Shown: positions 8,684-16,841 of the stretch, one piece after another | Position numbering within the stretch: the first letter of the stretch is position 1 | Layout: the number at the start of each line of letters is the position of its first letter | Assembly: GCF_007970465.1 (NCBI RefSeq) | Contig: NZ_CP042429.1 | Coordinates: forward strand, 2,108,001 to 2,172,000 | Origin: Corynebacterium nuruki S6-4 | Lineage (GTDB): Bacteria > Actinomycetota > Actinomycetes > Mycobacteriales > Mycobacteriaceae | Direction: 5' to 3' | DNA length: 64,000 nt | Translations under genes and position numbers: made by a program | The notes under the pieces: generated by a model | Seen by the model: the letters and a program-made list of their open reading frames with translations, nothing else | Database searches by the model: none | Told to the model about the DNA's origin: nothing

Positions 8684-10417
8684 ATGCCCCGCACAACCAG
8701 ACAGGTGCACGAGAAGGTCAGGGACGCCAAACTCCGCCGCTACCGGCGCCACGCGTCCAGCCTGCAGAAGCCGTACACCCCCGATGACGTCACCGTCGTC
8801 GACAAGCCCACCCTCAAGCGCGCCGCCGGCGGCGCCTCGCTGGGCAACATGATGGAGTGGTTCGACTACGGCGTGTACGGCTACCTGGCCGTCACCATGT
8901 CCACCGTCTTCTTCGACAATCTCCCCGAATCCCTCGCCCTCGTGGCGACGTTCGGCACGTTCGCGATCAGCTTCATCATCCGCCCGCTCGGCGGCATCGT
9001 CTTCGGCCCGCTCGGCGACAGGATCGGCCGGCAGTCCGTACTGGCCACCACGATGATCATGATGGCGATCGGCACGGTGTGCATCGGGCTGATCCCGGTG
9101 AGCCTCGTCCCCGGCTGGGCGGCGGTGCTGATGCTGATCGGCGCCCGGCTCATCCAGGGCTTCGCCGCCGGCGGTGAGTACGCCGGGGCGATGACCTTCA
9201 CCGCCGAGTACGCCCCCGACAACCGGCGCGGCTACTGGGGATCCTTCCTGGATTCCGGCACCTACCTGGGCTTCGCGCTCGGTGCGGGCCTCGTCGCCCT
9301 GCTCAACGCGACCCTCGGCCAGGAGACCATGGAGGCCTGGGGCTGGCGGCTGCCGTTCTGGTGCGCCGGCATCCTCGGCGTGGTCGGCCTGTACCTGCGC
9401 CTGAAGCTCGAGGACTCGCCCGCTTTCCAGGAGGCCGTCGCCGAAGCGGAGGAGAAGGAGGACGCCGCCACCGCGGAGACCGGTGTGCAGAAGACCGGCC
9501 TGGTCTACCTGCTGAAGAACCACAAGCGCGAGATGCTGGTCCTGCTGGGCATCGTGGCGGTGTACAACGTGCTCAGTTACACGCTGACCTCGTTCATGAA
9601 CACCTACCTCACCGAGTTCGCCGAGCACAAGACCACCGTCTTCGAGTCCGACATGCTGGTGCTCATCGCCATCGTGATCACCGTGGTCACCGCCCACCCG
9701 GTGGGACGCCTCTCCGACCGGATCGGACGCCGCCCGGTGCTCATCACCGCCGCGGTGGGCCTGGTGGTCATCGCGTTCCCCGTCTTCGCCATGCTGCAGT
9801 CCGGCAACATGGTGCTGATCTTCCTGGGCTGTGCGCTGCTGGCCCTGGACCTCGGCATCTTCGCCGGGCCGGTCGCCGCCACCCTGCCGGCGATCTTCCC
9901 GACCCGGACGCGGATGGCCGCGCTCGGCATCGGCTACAACCTGTCGGTCGCGGTGTTCGCCGGCACCACCCCGATGATCAACTCCGCGCTGATCCCGGTG
10001 TTCGGCACCTGGTGGCCGGCCGTGTGGCTGATCATCTTCGGCGTCGTCGGCCTGGTCTCGGTCCGGTTCCTGCCCGAGTCGGCCCGCCAGCCGATGATGG
10101 GCAACAGCCCGCAGGTGGAGAACCGGACGCAGGCCCTGCGCCTGTCCCGGACGGTGGAGGTGCTGCGCACCTCGATGCGCCGCCGCCGCAAGGACCGTGC
10201 GGACTACGACGAGTGGAATGAGCCGTGGGACCGTGGCCGGATGCCGGTGGGCAGCTACGACCCGCCGCAGCCGACCGCCCCGGCGTCCCCGTCGCCGATC
10301 GTGGTGCGCGACGGGAAGGCCGTGGACCGCGACCAGCTGTGGGCCGAGGAGGCCGCGCGGGTCGAGCGGGCAGAGAAGGCAGCCGAGAGGGCGGCCGAGA
10401 AGGCCGGAGCGCGGTAG
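8684..10417 (+). CDS. proP: ProP-like osmolyte/proton symporter (MHS family)
   Basis: This is a 577-residue MFS protein of the metabolite:H+ symporter family. GNMMEWFDYGVYGYLA in TM1, GPLGDRIGRQ after TM2 and the RLIQGFAAGGEY block are typical of ProP and KgtP. Import of proline, betaine or ectoine under osmotic stress is the likely role. Unusually long ends are seen: about 45 basic residues before TM1 and about 110 after TM12, ending in a charged helical repeat (ERAEKAAERAAEKAGAR) that could form a coiled coil as in E. coli ProP. GGGAGG ten bases before the ATG supports the start. Confidence 0.8.
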   Translation: MPRTTRQVHEKVRDAKLRRYRRHASSLQKPYTPDDVTVVDKPTLKRAAGGASLGNMMEWFDYGVYGYLAVTMSTVFFDNLPESLALVATFGTFAISFIIRPLGGIVFGPLGDRIGRQSVLATTMIMMAIGTVCIGLIPVSLVPGWAAVLMLIGARLIQGFAAGGEYAGAMTFTAEYAPDNRRGYWGSFLDSGTYLGFALGAGLVALLNATLGQETMEAWGWRLPFWCAGILGVVGLYLRLKLEDSPAFQEAVAEAEEKEDAATAETGVQKTGLVYLLKNHKREMLVLLGIVAVYNVLSYTLTSFMNTYLTEFAEHKTTVFESDMLVLIAIVITVVTAHPVGRLSDRIGRRPVLITAAVGLVVIAFPVFAMLQSGNMVLIFLGCALLALDLGIFAGPVAATLPAIFPTRTRMAALGIGYNLSVAVFAGTTPMINSALIPVFGTWWPAVWLIIFGVVGLVSVRFLPESARQPMMGNSPQVENRTQALRLSRTVEVLRTSMRRRRKDRADYDEWNEPWDRGRMPVGSYDPPQPTAPASPSPIVVRDGKAVDRDQLWAEEAARVERAEKAAERAAEKAGAR

Positions 10418-10440
10418 CGGCGGCCACGTAGAGTCGGGGG

Positions 10441-11637
10441 ATGCCCACCGACTCACCGCAGACGGCGTCCCGCGCCGACGACCTCCTCGCCGGTCCCCGC
10501 GGACGCCGCGTCCTGCTCGAATTCCTCACCGGGGTGGAACAGCCGACCGGCCCGGACGGTGGATTCCCGGTCTCCCGGGCTGTCCATACCGTCGCCGACG
10601 CCCTCGATCCGCAGCGGGACCGGCGCGCACGGTATGTCCGGTTCGTCCACGACGACGCTGCCGGTGACGACGGCGACGACAGTGACGGCTCCGGCGACAC
10701 ATCCGCTGCGCCGGAGACGTCAGAGACGCCCGGCACCCCCGAGGCCGTCGCCCGGCTCATCGGGGAGGTCCTCGCGGCCGGGCCACCGCTGCCCGACCCC
10801 GCCGCGGAGTCCCTCGACAGTGCTCTCGATCTGTCGGTCAGTGCGGCGATGTACTGGCAGGAACCCGACGGCTACGACGCACTCGCCGCACATCCCGCCG
10901 TCCGCGAGGCGCTCCGCCCCGTGGCGGAACACCTCGCCGCGTCACCGGTGACCGACTGGTGGTGGTCCACCCCGGACCTCACCGACCAGTGGTCGGTGAG
11001 CTGGGGTCGCAGCGACACCGACGCCGACCCGGTCCCCGACATCCCGCCGGAGAAGCGGGCGGCGAACCTGCGCGACTGGAGTGCGGAGACCCGGACGACC
11101 GAGCAGCGGCACGACACCGGCCCGGAGCGGCGTCGGGCACCGGAGGACGTCCCCGGTGGCAACTGGTGGTCGCTGCCGCTGTGGTGCGTCCCGACGTCGA
11201 GCCGTCGGTGGCCGGGTACGACCGGGCCGACGGATCCGGTGCAGGCACTGTTCATCGAGGACCGGTGGGAGGATGATTTCTCCGCCGGCCGGTTCACACC
11301 GCCGACAGGGTCCCGGATCCGGGAGATCACCGGTGCCGACGACTGGGCCGCACTGTGCCGGGAGTTCCCGCTGGAGGTGACCTGGTCCTACCGTGGCGTG
11401 TGGTACGAGGTGACCGGCCGGGATTCCCGGGAGGCGGGCCCCTGGCTCGTCCCGGACTGGTCGCAGGTCGCGCAGGAATGGGACGCCGTGCACCTCACCG
11501 TCGCCGGCTACCTGGCCGCGGCCACCCGGTGCATCCCGGTCCCCGGCGCCGCCGGCGCGGCCGGCTCAACCGGTCGAGTGGAGGCGGCGTCCGTCATCGG
11601 CGGGTGGGGGCCGGACGTGACCTACTGGCTGGTGTGA
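10441..11637 (+). CDS. hypothetical protein, Trp-rich, 398 residues
   Basis: I do not recognise this family. The protein is soluble, acidic and rich in tryptophan (TDWWWSTPDLTDQWSVSW, NWWSLPLWCVPTSS, PWLVPDW). An acidic, low-complexity segment lies near residues 75-100 (DDAAGDDGDDSDGSGDT). No signal peptide, membrane helix or cofactor motif is evident. A TAGAGT box six bases before the ATG suggests a leaderless mRNA. It lies 23 bp after proP and ends 16 bp before the convergent lipase. Confidence 0.7.
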   Translation: MPTDSPQTASRADDLLAGPRGRRVLLEFLTGVEQPTGPDGGFPVSRAVHTVADALDPQRDRRARYVRFVHDDAAGDDGDDSDGSGDTSAAPETSETPGTPEAVARLIGEVLAAGPPLPDPAAESLDSALDLSVSAAMYWQEPDGYDALAAHPAVREALRPVAEHLAASPVTDWWWSTPDLTDQWSVSWGRSDTDADPVPDIPPEKRAANLRDWSAETRTTEQRHDTGPERRRAPEDVPGGNWWSLPLWCVPTSSRRWPGTTGPTDPVQALFIEDRWEDDFSAGRFTPPTGSRIREITGADDWAALCREFPLEVTWSYRGVWYEVTGRDSREAGPWLVPDWSQVAQEWDAVHLTVAGYLAAATRCIPVPGAAGAAGSTGRVEAASVIGGWGPDVTYWLV

Positions 11638-11653
11638 GAGTCCGGTCTCCCCT

Positions 11654-12670
11654 CTACTCCTCCCCCACCGCCACGCACCGCGGCTCGGGGACCGAGCCGG
11701 GGGTCAGGGCGTTGCGGACGAGGTCGATGACCCGCGGCGATGCGGTCATCCCGTGCGGCGACCGGTCGATCTCGCAGCCGTCCTGCAGGGTGATGTTGTC
11801 GACGGTCGCCCCCGGGCCCGCCGTGAGGAACGTGGCCTCGTAGGGCGTGCTGGTCGTGTCGTACCGGGTGCCGATGACCGTGTAGTCGATGCCGGGCACC
11901 GTGTCCCCGTCGGCGTTGAGGTCCTCAAGCAGCGGCGACCCGTAGATCTGCTGGACGCCCGCCTCCCCGACGATGTAGTCGAGCGTCGGGTCGAGGTCCA
12001 CGCCGTACCCGCCGATCTGCCGGTCGAGGGTGCCGAGGCCGTTCATCGTGGTGCCGTGATTGGTGGCCCCCAGGGTGACGACGTTCTGTGCCTTCTCCGC
12101 CCCGGCGTGGTACTTCAGCCAGTGCCGGATGAGCAGTCCACCCTGTGAGTGGCCGACGAGGTCGACGGTGTCTGCACCCGTGGCACCGAGGACGGCGTCC
12201 ACGTAGTCGTCGAGTTCGACCGACGATGCGGCGATGTCCTTCGTCGCGTAGGTGCCGGGGTCGGTCGACCGGTACCCGCCCTTGGTCGCGAGGTCCGCTT
12301 CCCCGTAGTTCAGGGCGAAGACACAGTAGCCGTCGGCGGCGAGCTCCGGCGCCATGTCCTTCCAGATGTCGTAGGCGTTCCCCCAGGTACCGTGCACGAG
12401 GACGACGGGGCGCGGGTGCTCCGCGGTGGGCCGGCAGTCCCAGTCGTTGGCGCCGGGCGGTGTGGCCCGCGGGTCAGCAGCCGCATCAGTGGCCGGGTCC
12501 CCTGGCACGGTGCTGTCCTGCGGCGCCGGCACCGCAGGGTAGTCCGGGCCGGGGACACCGACGGCGGCGAGCGGGGCATCCGGCGCGGCGACCGCCTGCG
12601 GCGCCGCGAGCGCCGCCCCGAGAGCCAGCGCGGACGCCGTGAGCAGGACATTCGTTTTCCTCATGAACAT
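11654..12670 (-). CDS. secreted lipase/esterase (class 2 lipase fold)
   Basis: This is a 338-residue secreted alpha/beta hydrolase. Residues 1-29 form a signal peptide (MFMRKTNVLLTAS, cleavage likely after AVAA). The oxyanion region is VLVHGTWGNAYDIW and the nucleophile elbow is GHSQGG; a His in DRSPHGMTAS is a candidate catalytic histidine. The similarity to the second lipase at 13641-14801 is strong throughout (for example TLGATNHGTTMNGLGTLDRQ), so these are paralogues. Likely a cell-surface or extracellular triacylglycerol lipase or esterase. Confidence 0.85.
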   Translation of the reverse strand: MFMRKTNVLLTASALALGAALAAPQAVAAPDAPLAAVGVPGPDYPAVPAPQDSTVPGDPATDAAADPRATPPGANDWDCRPTAEHPRPVVLVHGTWGNAYDIWKDMAPELAADGYCVFALNYGEADLATKGGYRSTDPGTYATKDIAASSVELDDYVDAVLGATGADTVDLVGHSQGGLLIRHWLKYHAGAEKAQNVVTLGATNHGTTMNGLGTLDRQIGGYGVDLDPTLDYIVGEAGVQQIYGSPLLEDLNADGDTVPGIDYTVIGTRYDTTSTPYEATFLTAGPGATVDNITLQDGCEIDRSPHGMTASPRVIDLVRNALTPGSVPEPRCVAVGEE

Positions 12671-12736
12671 GCTCAGATGCTAGCAGTCCCCCGGACAGCG
12701 ACGGCGGGCAACCCGCGATGAGCCGCCGGCGGTCGG

Positions 12737-13513
12737 TTACCCCGCGATGAGCTGGTTGACCAGGTGGACGACCGGGGCCGGGGCGAACCGGGCGGACAGC
12801 CGCAGGGCCAGGTCCGGGAAGGACACGGAGTAGTCCTGGCGCTGCCGCTCGAACCAGTTCCTCGGGTGGACGGCCTTCCACACCGCGTCGGCGACATCCT
12901 CGGTCCTGATCCGCACACCGAGGCGCTTGGTGGACTTCGCCTCCACGTCGGCGAGTTTGGTCTTCACCCACAGCGGCATGAGGTTGACCACCCGGATGTC
13001 GTCCTTGCGCCACTCCAGGCTCATGGCCTGGGTGAAGCCGTGGACGTAGAACTTCGAGGCGGAGTACGGGGTGATGTGCGGCTGGCCGTAGATGCCGGAC
13101 GCCGAGCCCATGGACAGCATGTGCGCGCCCCGGGTGGCCTTGAGGTAGGGGTAGGCGGCCTTCGCGCCGAAGGTCACACCGGTGCAGTTGATCTCGATCT
13201 GCTTGGCGATCAGCCCCTCGGCCTGCTCGGCGATGTCGAGGTCACCGATGATGCCGGCGTTGTTGTCCAGCACGTCGAGCGTGCCGCCGGTGTGGGAGGT
13301 GAAGTCGGCGAGTGCCTCGACCCAGTTGCCGTAGTCGGTGACATCGAGCGTACCGGTGACGATGCCGGGGGCGTCCGCGGCGAGCCTGGTCAGCCCGGCC
13401 TCGTCGATGTCGTAGGCGCCGACGAGCCAGCCGGCGTTGTAGAACTTGAGGGCGACTTCGCGGCCGATGCCCGCGGCGCCGCCGGAGATGAAGATGCTCT
13501 TCTGTGTGGTCAT
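12737..13513 (-). CDS. short-chain dehydrogenase/reductase
   Basis: This is a classical SDR of about 258 residues. The NAD(P)-binding motif is SGGAAGIGRE near the N-terminus, followed by DNNAG, and the active site shows YSASKFYVHG (Tyr-x3-Lys) with a Ser upstream in MLSMGSASG. Asp in AYDIDEAG after beta-2 suggests NAD preference. The substrate is unknown. The ATG at 13513 is chosen, but a TTG nine bases upstream is better spaced from GAGG and could be used. It sits between two lipase paralogues on the same strand. Confidence 0.85.
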   Translation of the reverse strand: MTTQKSIFISGGAAGIGREVALKFYNAGWLVGAYDIDEAGLTRLAADAPGIVTGTLDVTDYGNWVEALADFTSHTGGTLDVLDNNAGIIGDLDIAEQAEGLIAKQIEINCTGVTFGAKAAYPYLKATRGAHMLSMGSASGIYGQPHITPYSASKFYVHGFTQAMSLEWRKDDIRVVNLMPLWVKTKLADVEAKSTKRLGVRIRTEDVADAVWKAVHPRNWFERQRQDYSVSFPDLALRLSARFAPAPVVHLVNQLIAG

Positions 13514-13571
13514 GGGGGCCAAGCTACCTCGCGCCGGCCGATCGCGTCTACATTTATCGGTTTTTTCTAAA

Positions 13572-13590
13572 AAAAGTTAGCCTTCGCTGA
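13572..13590. promoter_or_regulatory. possible DtxR/IdeR-like box
   Basis: A 19-bp stretch keeps the core GTTAGCCT and matches 12 of 19 positions of the known DtxR consensus. It lies in an AT-rich segment 58 bp upstream of the SDR start. The match is partial, so iron control is only a suggestion. Confidence 0.25.
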
Positions 13591-13640
13591 TATCACGTCC
13601 CTGAACTGCTAATTTCCCTGAGCGCCGCCGGCGGCGGACG

Positions 13641-14801
13641 CTACAGCGAGGAACCCGGGATGAGCTGGTCGGGCAGCGGCTGCGCGTTCTCCGAGATCCA
13701 GCCGAACGGACCGCTGAGCCCCTCGGTGGGCTCCTCCGTGCCTGCGCCCATGACCGGCGAGTTCGGGGTGCAGCGCGGCGACTCGACCGACCCGGGCGTC
13801 AGCGCGTTCTTCACCAGGTCGATGACCCGCGGCGAGTAGACCATCGAGATGTGGTCGGAATGGTCGATGTCGCAGCCGTCCTGGACGGTGATGTTGTCGA
13901 CGGTGGCGTCCGGCCCGGCGGTGAGGAAGGTCGAGGAGTACGGGGTGGTGACCTCGTCATACTTTGTGCCGATCACGGTGTACTTCCCGCCCGGGACCGT
14001 GTCGCCACCGGCGTTGAGCCCGTTGAGCAGCGGCGATCCGTAGACCTGCTGCATCCCGGATTCGCCGACGACGTAGTCGAGCACCGGATCGAGGTTCAGG
14101 CCCAGCCGCGCGATGAATCGGTCGAGGTTGCCGATGCCGGACAGCGTGGTGCCGTGGTTCGTCGCCCCCAGCGTGACGGTCGTGTCGACCTTGTCCGCAC
14201 CGCCGTTGAAGGCGAGGTACTGGCGGGCGAGCAGACCACCCTGCGAGTGACCGACGAGATCGACCTTGGCCGCGCCGGTGGCACCGAGCACCGCATCGAC
14301 GTAGTCGGAGATCTCACCGGCCGATTCGGCGATGTCCTTCGTCGCGAAGGCGTTCGGCAGCAGTGACCCGGCACCGCCCTTGGTCGGCGGGTCCGCCACC
14401 CCGAAGTTCGGGGTGAACACGCAGTACCCCTCGTCCTTGAGCGCCGGGGCCAGTCCGGACCAGTTGTCGTAGGCGTTCTCCCAGGTGCCGTGCACGAGGA
14501 CCACCGGCTCCGGGTGCTCCGCCGACGGGACGCAGCCCCAGTCGTCGGCGCCGACCGGGGCCAGGCGCGGGTTGCTGAAGGACTGGACGAAGGCGTCGAC
14601 GAAGTCGGACGCCCCGGGGCCGTTGCCGGTGGTGCTGTCCTGCGGGACGGGGACGCCCGGATAGGCGGGGCCGGGGATTCCCACGGACCCGAGCGGGGCG
14701 TCCGGTGCGGCGGCGGCCTGCGGGAGTTGGGCGACACCGGCCGCCAGTCCGGCGGCGGCGGTGAGTGCCAGGGTGGCTGATGTCATTTTCCTCGTGAACA
14801 T
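13641..14801 (-). CDS. secreted lipase/esterase, paralogue of 11654-12670
   Basis: This 386-residue secreted lipase has a signal peptide in residues 1-32 ending AAAA-APDAP. VLVHGTWENAYDNW, the elbow GHSQGG, TLGATNHGTTLSGIGNLDR and a candidate catalytic His in DHSDHISMVYSPR mirror its neighbour. It is longer at the C-terminus (NSPVMGAGTEEPTEGLSGPFGW). An in-frame GTG two codons upstream (14807) is an alternative start. A relic at 16568-16834 is a third, decayed family member with the same C-terminal ending. Confidence 0.85.
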   Translation of the reverse strand: MFTRKMTSATLALTAAAGLAAGVAQLPQAAAAPDAPLGSVGIPGPAYPGVPVPQDSTTGNGPGASDFVDAFVQSFSNPRLAPVGADDWGCVPSAEHPEPVVLVHGTWENAYDNWSGLAPALKDEGYCVFTPNFGVADPPTKGGAGSLLPNAFATKDIAESAGEISDYVDAVLGATGAAKVDLVGHSQGGLLARQYLAFNGGADKVDTTVTLGATNHGTTLSGIGNLDRFIARLGLNLDPVLDYVVGESGMQQVYGSPLLNGLNAGGDTVPGGKYTVIGTKYDEVTTPYSSTFLTAGPDATVDNITVQDGCDIDHSDHISMVYSPRVIDLVKNALTPGSVESPRCTPNSPVMGAGTEEPTEGLSGPFGWISENAQPLPDQLIPGSSL

Positions 14802-14871
14802 GGTCACCGACTGTAGCAGTGATGCAGCTCACACCACCGCGTTTTCGACGATGACCCGGATTTTCCGACGG

Positions 14872-15984
14872 TCAGCCGCGGAAGACGGTCCCCCGCGCCT
14901 CGAGCAGGTCCTTCAGCCGGGTCGGATAGTCGGTGATGATGCCGTCCGCGCCGGCATCGAGGTAGCGGGTCATCTCGTCGACGTCGTTGACCGTCCACGG
15001 CAGCACCCGGAATCCTGCGGCGTGTGCCCGGTCCACGAAGCCGGCGACATCACCGCCGTCGCCGTTGCCGTCCAGCCACGGATTGTCGGTCCCGGACTCG
15101 GGACTGAGGATCTCCACACCGAGCTGCTCCGCGGCGGCGATGACGTCGCCGCCGACCCCGTCGTAGTCCACCGGGCCGAGGAACGGCGAGCCGGAGGCCC
15201 AGGTCGAATCATCGAACAGGGCGGACAGCGGGACCTGCGGGGCCCGCTCGCGCACCAGCGGGAGCGTCGCCCAGTCGAAGGACTGCACGGTGATGCGGTC
15301 GGTGGTGCCGGCGGCGTCCGCGGCGTCCAGGATCGTGTCGACGAACTGCTGCGGGTCGGCGGAACGCTCCGGGTGATCGGCCTCGACCTTCGTCTCGATG
15401 TCGAACCGGACCTGCGGATCCCGCGCGGCCAGGTCGAAGACGTCGGAGAGCTGCAGGATGCGGTTGCCGCCGGCGGGTTCGGCGTCCGGGAAGTCCGCGA
15501 GCTTCCTGTCGCAGGTCAGGGTCTGGATCTGGTCCCAGGTGAGGTCATGGACGTCCTTGCCGACATAGGGGAACTGCGGGTCGTCCGGGGTCGCCGGCGC
15601 GGTGTCCGTGCACTTGTCCGCCTGGATCGAAGGATCGTGCCAGACCAGCGGCACACCGTCGCGGGTGATGTGGATGTCGAGCTCCAGGGTGGTGACCCCG
15701 AGGTCCAGGGCGTGCTCGAAGGCGGTGCGGGATTCCTCGGTGTGCTCACCGCGTCCACCACGGTGGGCCTGCAGGTCGAAGGTGGTGGGGAGGTTGTCGG
15801 CGGCGGTGGAGGAGCCGGGCAGGCCGGGCAGCGAACCGGTGATGCTGCCTACGGAACCTGCAGAACCGGTGGAGGAGCCGGGCACGTCGGTGGCGGTGGC
15901 GGCGGGGGCCGAGGCGAGGAGAGCGGACGCAGCCAACGCGGCGGAGAGGACGGCGGTGGAGAGGTGACGGGTGAGGGTTGTCAT
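14872..15984 (-). CDS. secreted glycerophosphodiester phosphodiesterase
   Basis: This is a 370-residue exported GDPD-family enzyme that would hydrolyse glycerophosphodiesters to glycerol-3-phosphate and an alcohol. A signal peptide covers residues 1-33, followed by a Ser/Gly linker. The catalytic block is AHRGGRGEHTEES ... TTLELDIHITRDGVPLVWHDP, containing the paired His residues and the Glu/Asp metal ligands, and the barrel closes with DAGADGIITDYP. The usual PEN(S/T) is replaced by HTEES. It stands alone between a lipase gene and relic sequences. Confidence 0.85.
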   Translation of the reverse strand: MTTLTRHLSTAVLSAALAASALLASAPAATATDVPGSSTGSAGSVGSITGSLPGLPGSSTAADNLPTTFDLQAHRGGRGEHTEESRTAFEHALDLGVTTLELDIHITRDGVPLVWHDPSIQADKCTDTAPATPDDPQFPYVGKDVHDLTWDQIQTLTCDRKLADFPDAEPAGGNRILQLSDVFDLAARDPQVRFDIETKVEADHPERSADPQQFVDTILDAADAAGTTDRITVQSFDWATLPLVRERAPQVPLSALFDDSTWASGSPFLGPVDYDGVGGDVIAAAEQLGVEILSPESGTDNPWLDGNGDGGDVAGFVDRAHAAGFRVLPWTVNDVDEMTRYLDAGADGIITDYPTRLKDLLEARGTVFRG

Positions 15985-15986
15985 GC

Positions 15987-16007
15987 CGGGGACGTTAACG
16001 GTCCCCG
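15987..16007. promoter_or_regulatory. inverted repeat just upstream of GDPD start
   Basis: Arms CGGGGAC and GTCCCCG flank a 7-bp spacer containing GTTAAC and lie two bases before the GDPD ATG. It could be an operator or a 5' hairpin that masks the start. No clear ribosome-binding site is seen between it and the ATG. Confidence 0.35.
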
Positions 16008-16247
16008 CACCGGCTGTCTGTGCATGTCAGCGCTTGTCAGTGTCTGTGCACCGGATGTTCACCGGGGACCCGGGAGGATTCATCTGCGGGTCAACTACGG
16101 TCCATGCCGCGCGACCATAGTTTCCGGCATTCAGCAACGTTGCAGTGGCCTCGCCGGACGCCTGTATTCGACCGTCCGCCACCGAGAGAAGAGGTCATGA
16201 GCAGCACCACCGACAGGGCCTCCCAGGCCTCCAGATCCTGGAGATAG

Positions 16248-16451
16248 CCCGGTGAGAATGACCAGTTTGTCGTCCACCGGATCATGGGCGACGTCCTCAA
16301 GCACCGGTGAGCGGTAGCCGAGATCGTAACGGTCCCTGTCCCGGAGCATCCTGTGGGACGCCGTCCACCCCGTCGATGGCGTCTTCATGACCGGTACCAG
16401 CCACCAGGGATTGGATTCGCGGAGCACCGCACCTATCTGATCATCGCGCAT
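16248..16451 (-). pseudogene. N-terminal relic of an AAA-type (DUF4143-like) ATPase
   Basis: Sixty-eight codons from an ATG at 16451 read MRDDQIGAVLRESNPWW, later DRDRYDLGYRSPVLEDV and DDKLVILTG. In family members this start is followed directly by a Walker A of the PRRVGKS type; here the similarity stops exactly at LTG and continues as unrelated LSPGSGG. I infer a truncated remnant with no ATPase function. Confidence 0.5.
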
Positions 16452-16475
16452 ACCTGCGACAATGCCTTTCGGACG

Positions 16476-16515
16476 CTGTACAGAAGGGGGGTCTGGAGAG
16501 TTCGACACTGTACAG
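16476..16515. promoter_or_regulatory. two CTGTACAG palindromes 32 bp apart
   Basis: Perfect 8-bp palindromes at 16476-16483 and 16508-16515 are separated by about three helical turns, upstream of the ATPase relic on the minus strand. Such paired sites resemble a dimeric repressor operator, perhaps left from the original gene's promoter. Confidence 0.35.
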
Positions 16516-16567
16516 ACCCGGGGGTACGACCCACCACGGCTGGTCAGCATCCGACGCAGCGTGCGGC

Positions 16568-16834
16568 TCAGGACCCCGACACCAGACCGAAGGCGGGGGC
16601 GCTGCCCTCGGTGCTCCCGGCGGTACCTGCCCCGACGAGCGGTGAGTTCGGGGTGCAGCGCGGCGCCCCCACCGACCCCGGCGTCAGCGCGTTGCGGACC
16701 AGGCCGGTGACCCAGCTCAGTGCCGGATCAAGGTCCGGACCGGAGGTGCTGATCTCCCGGCCCAGGGTGCCGATACCGCCCATCGTCGTGCCGCGGCTCG
16801 TCGCACCGAGGGTGACGACCTCGGCGGGCACCGG
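16568..16834 (-). pseudogene. relic of a third lipase paralogue
   Basis: The frame reads VVTLGATSRGTTMGGIGTLG, then DLDPALSWVTG joins directly to LVRNALTPGSV and ends NSPLVGAGTAGSTEG, matching the two upstream lipases. The start, the catalytic GHSQGG region and about 70 residues between LDP and LVRNAL are missing. This is a decayed gene with an internal deletion. It lies directly after the monooxygenase stop. Confidence 0.8.
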
Positions 16835-16841
16835 AGCGTCG

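Noticed and set aside
8531-10456. Minus-strand frame of 641 codons
   Set aside because: Antisense of proP, Asp/His/Gly-rich composition typical of shadow frames.
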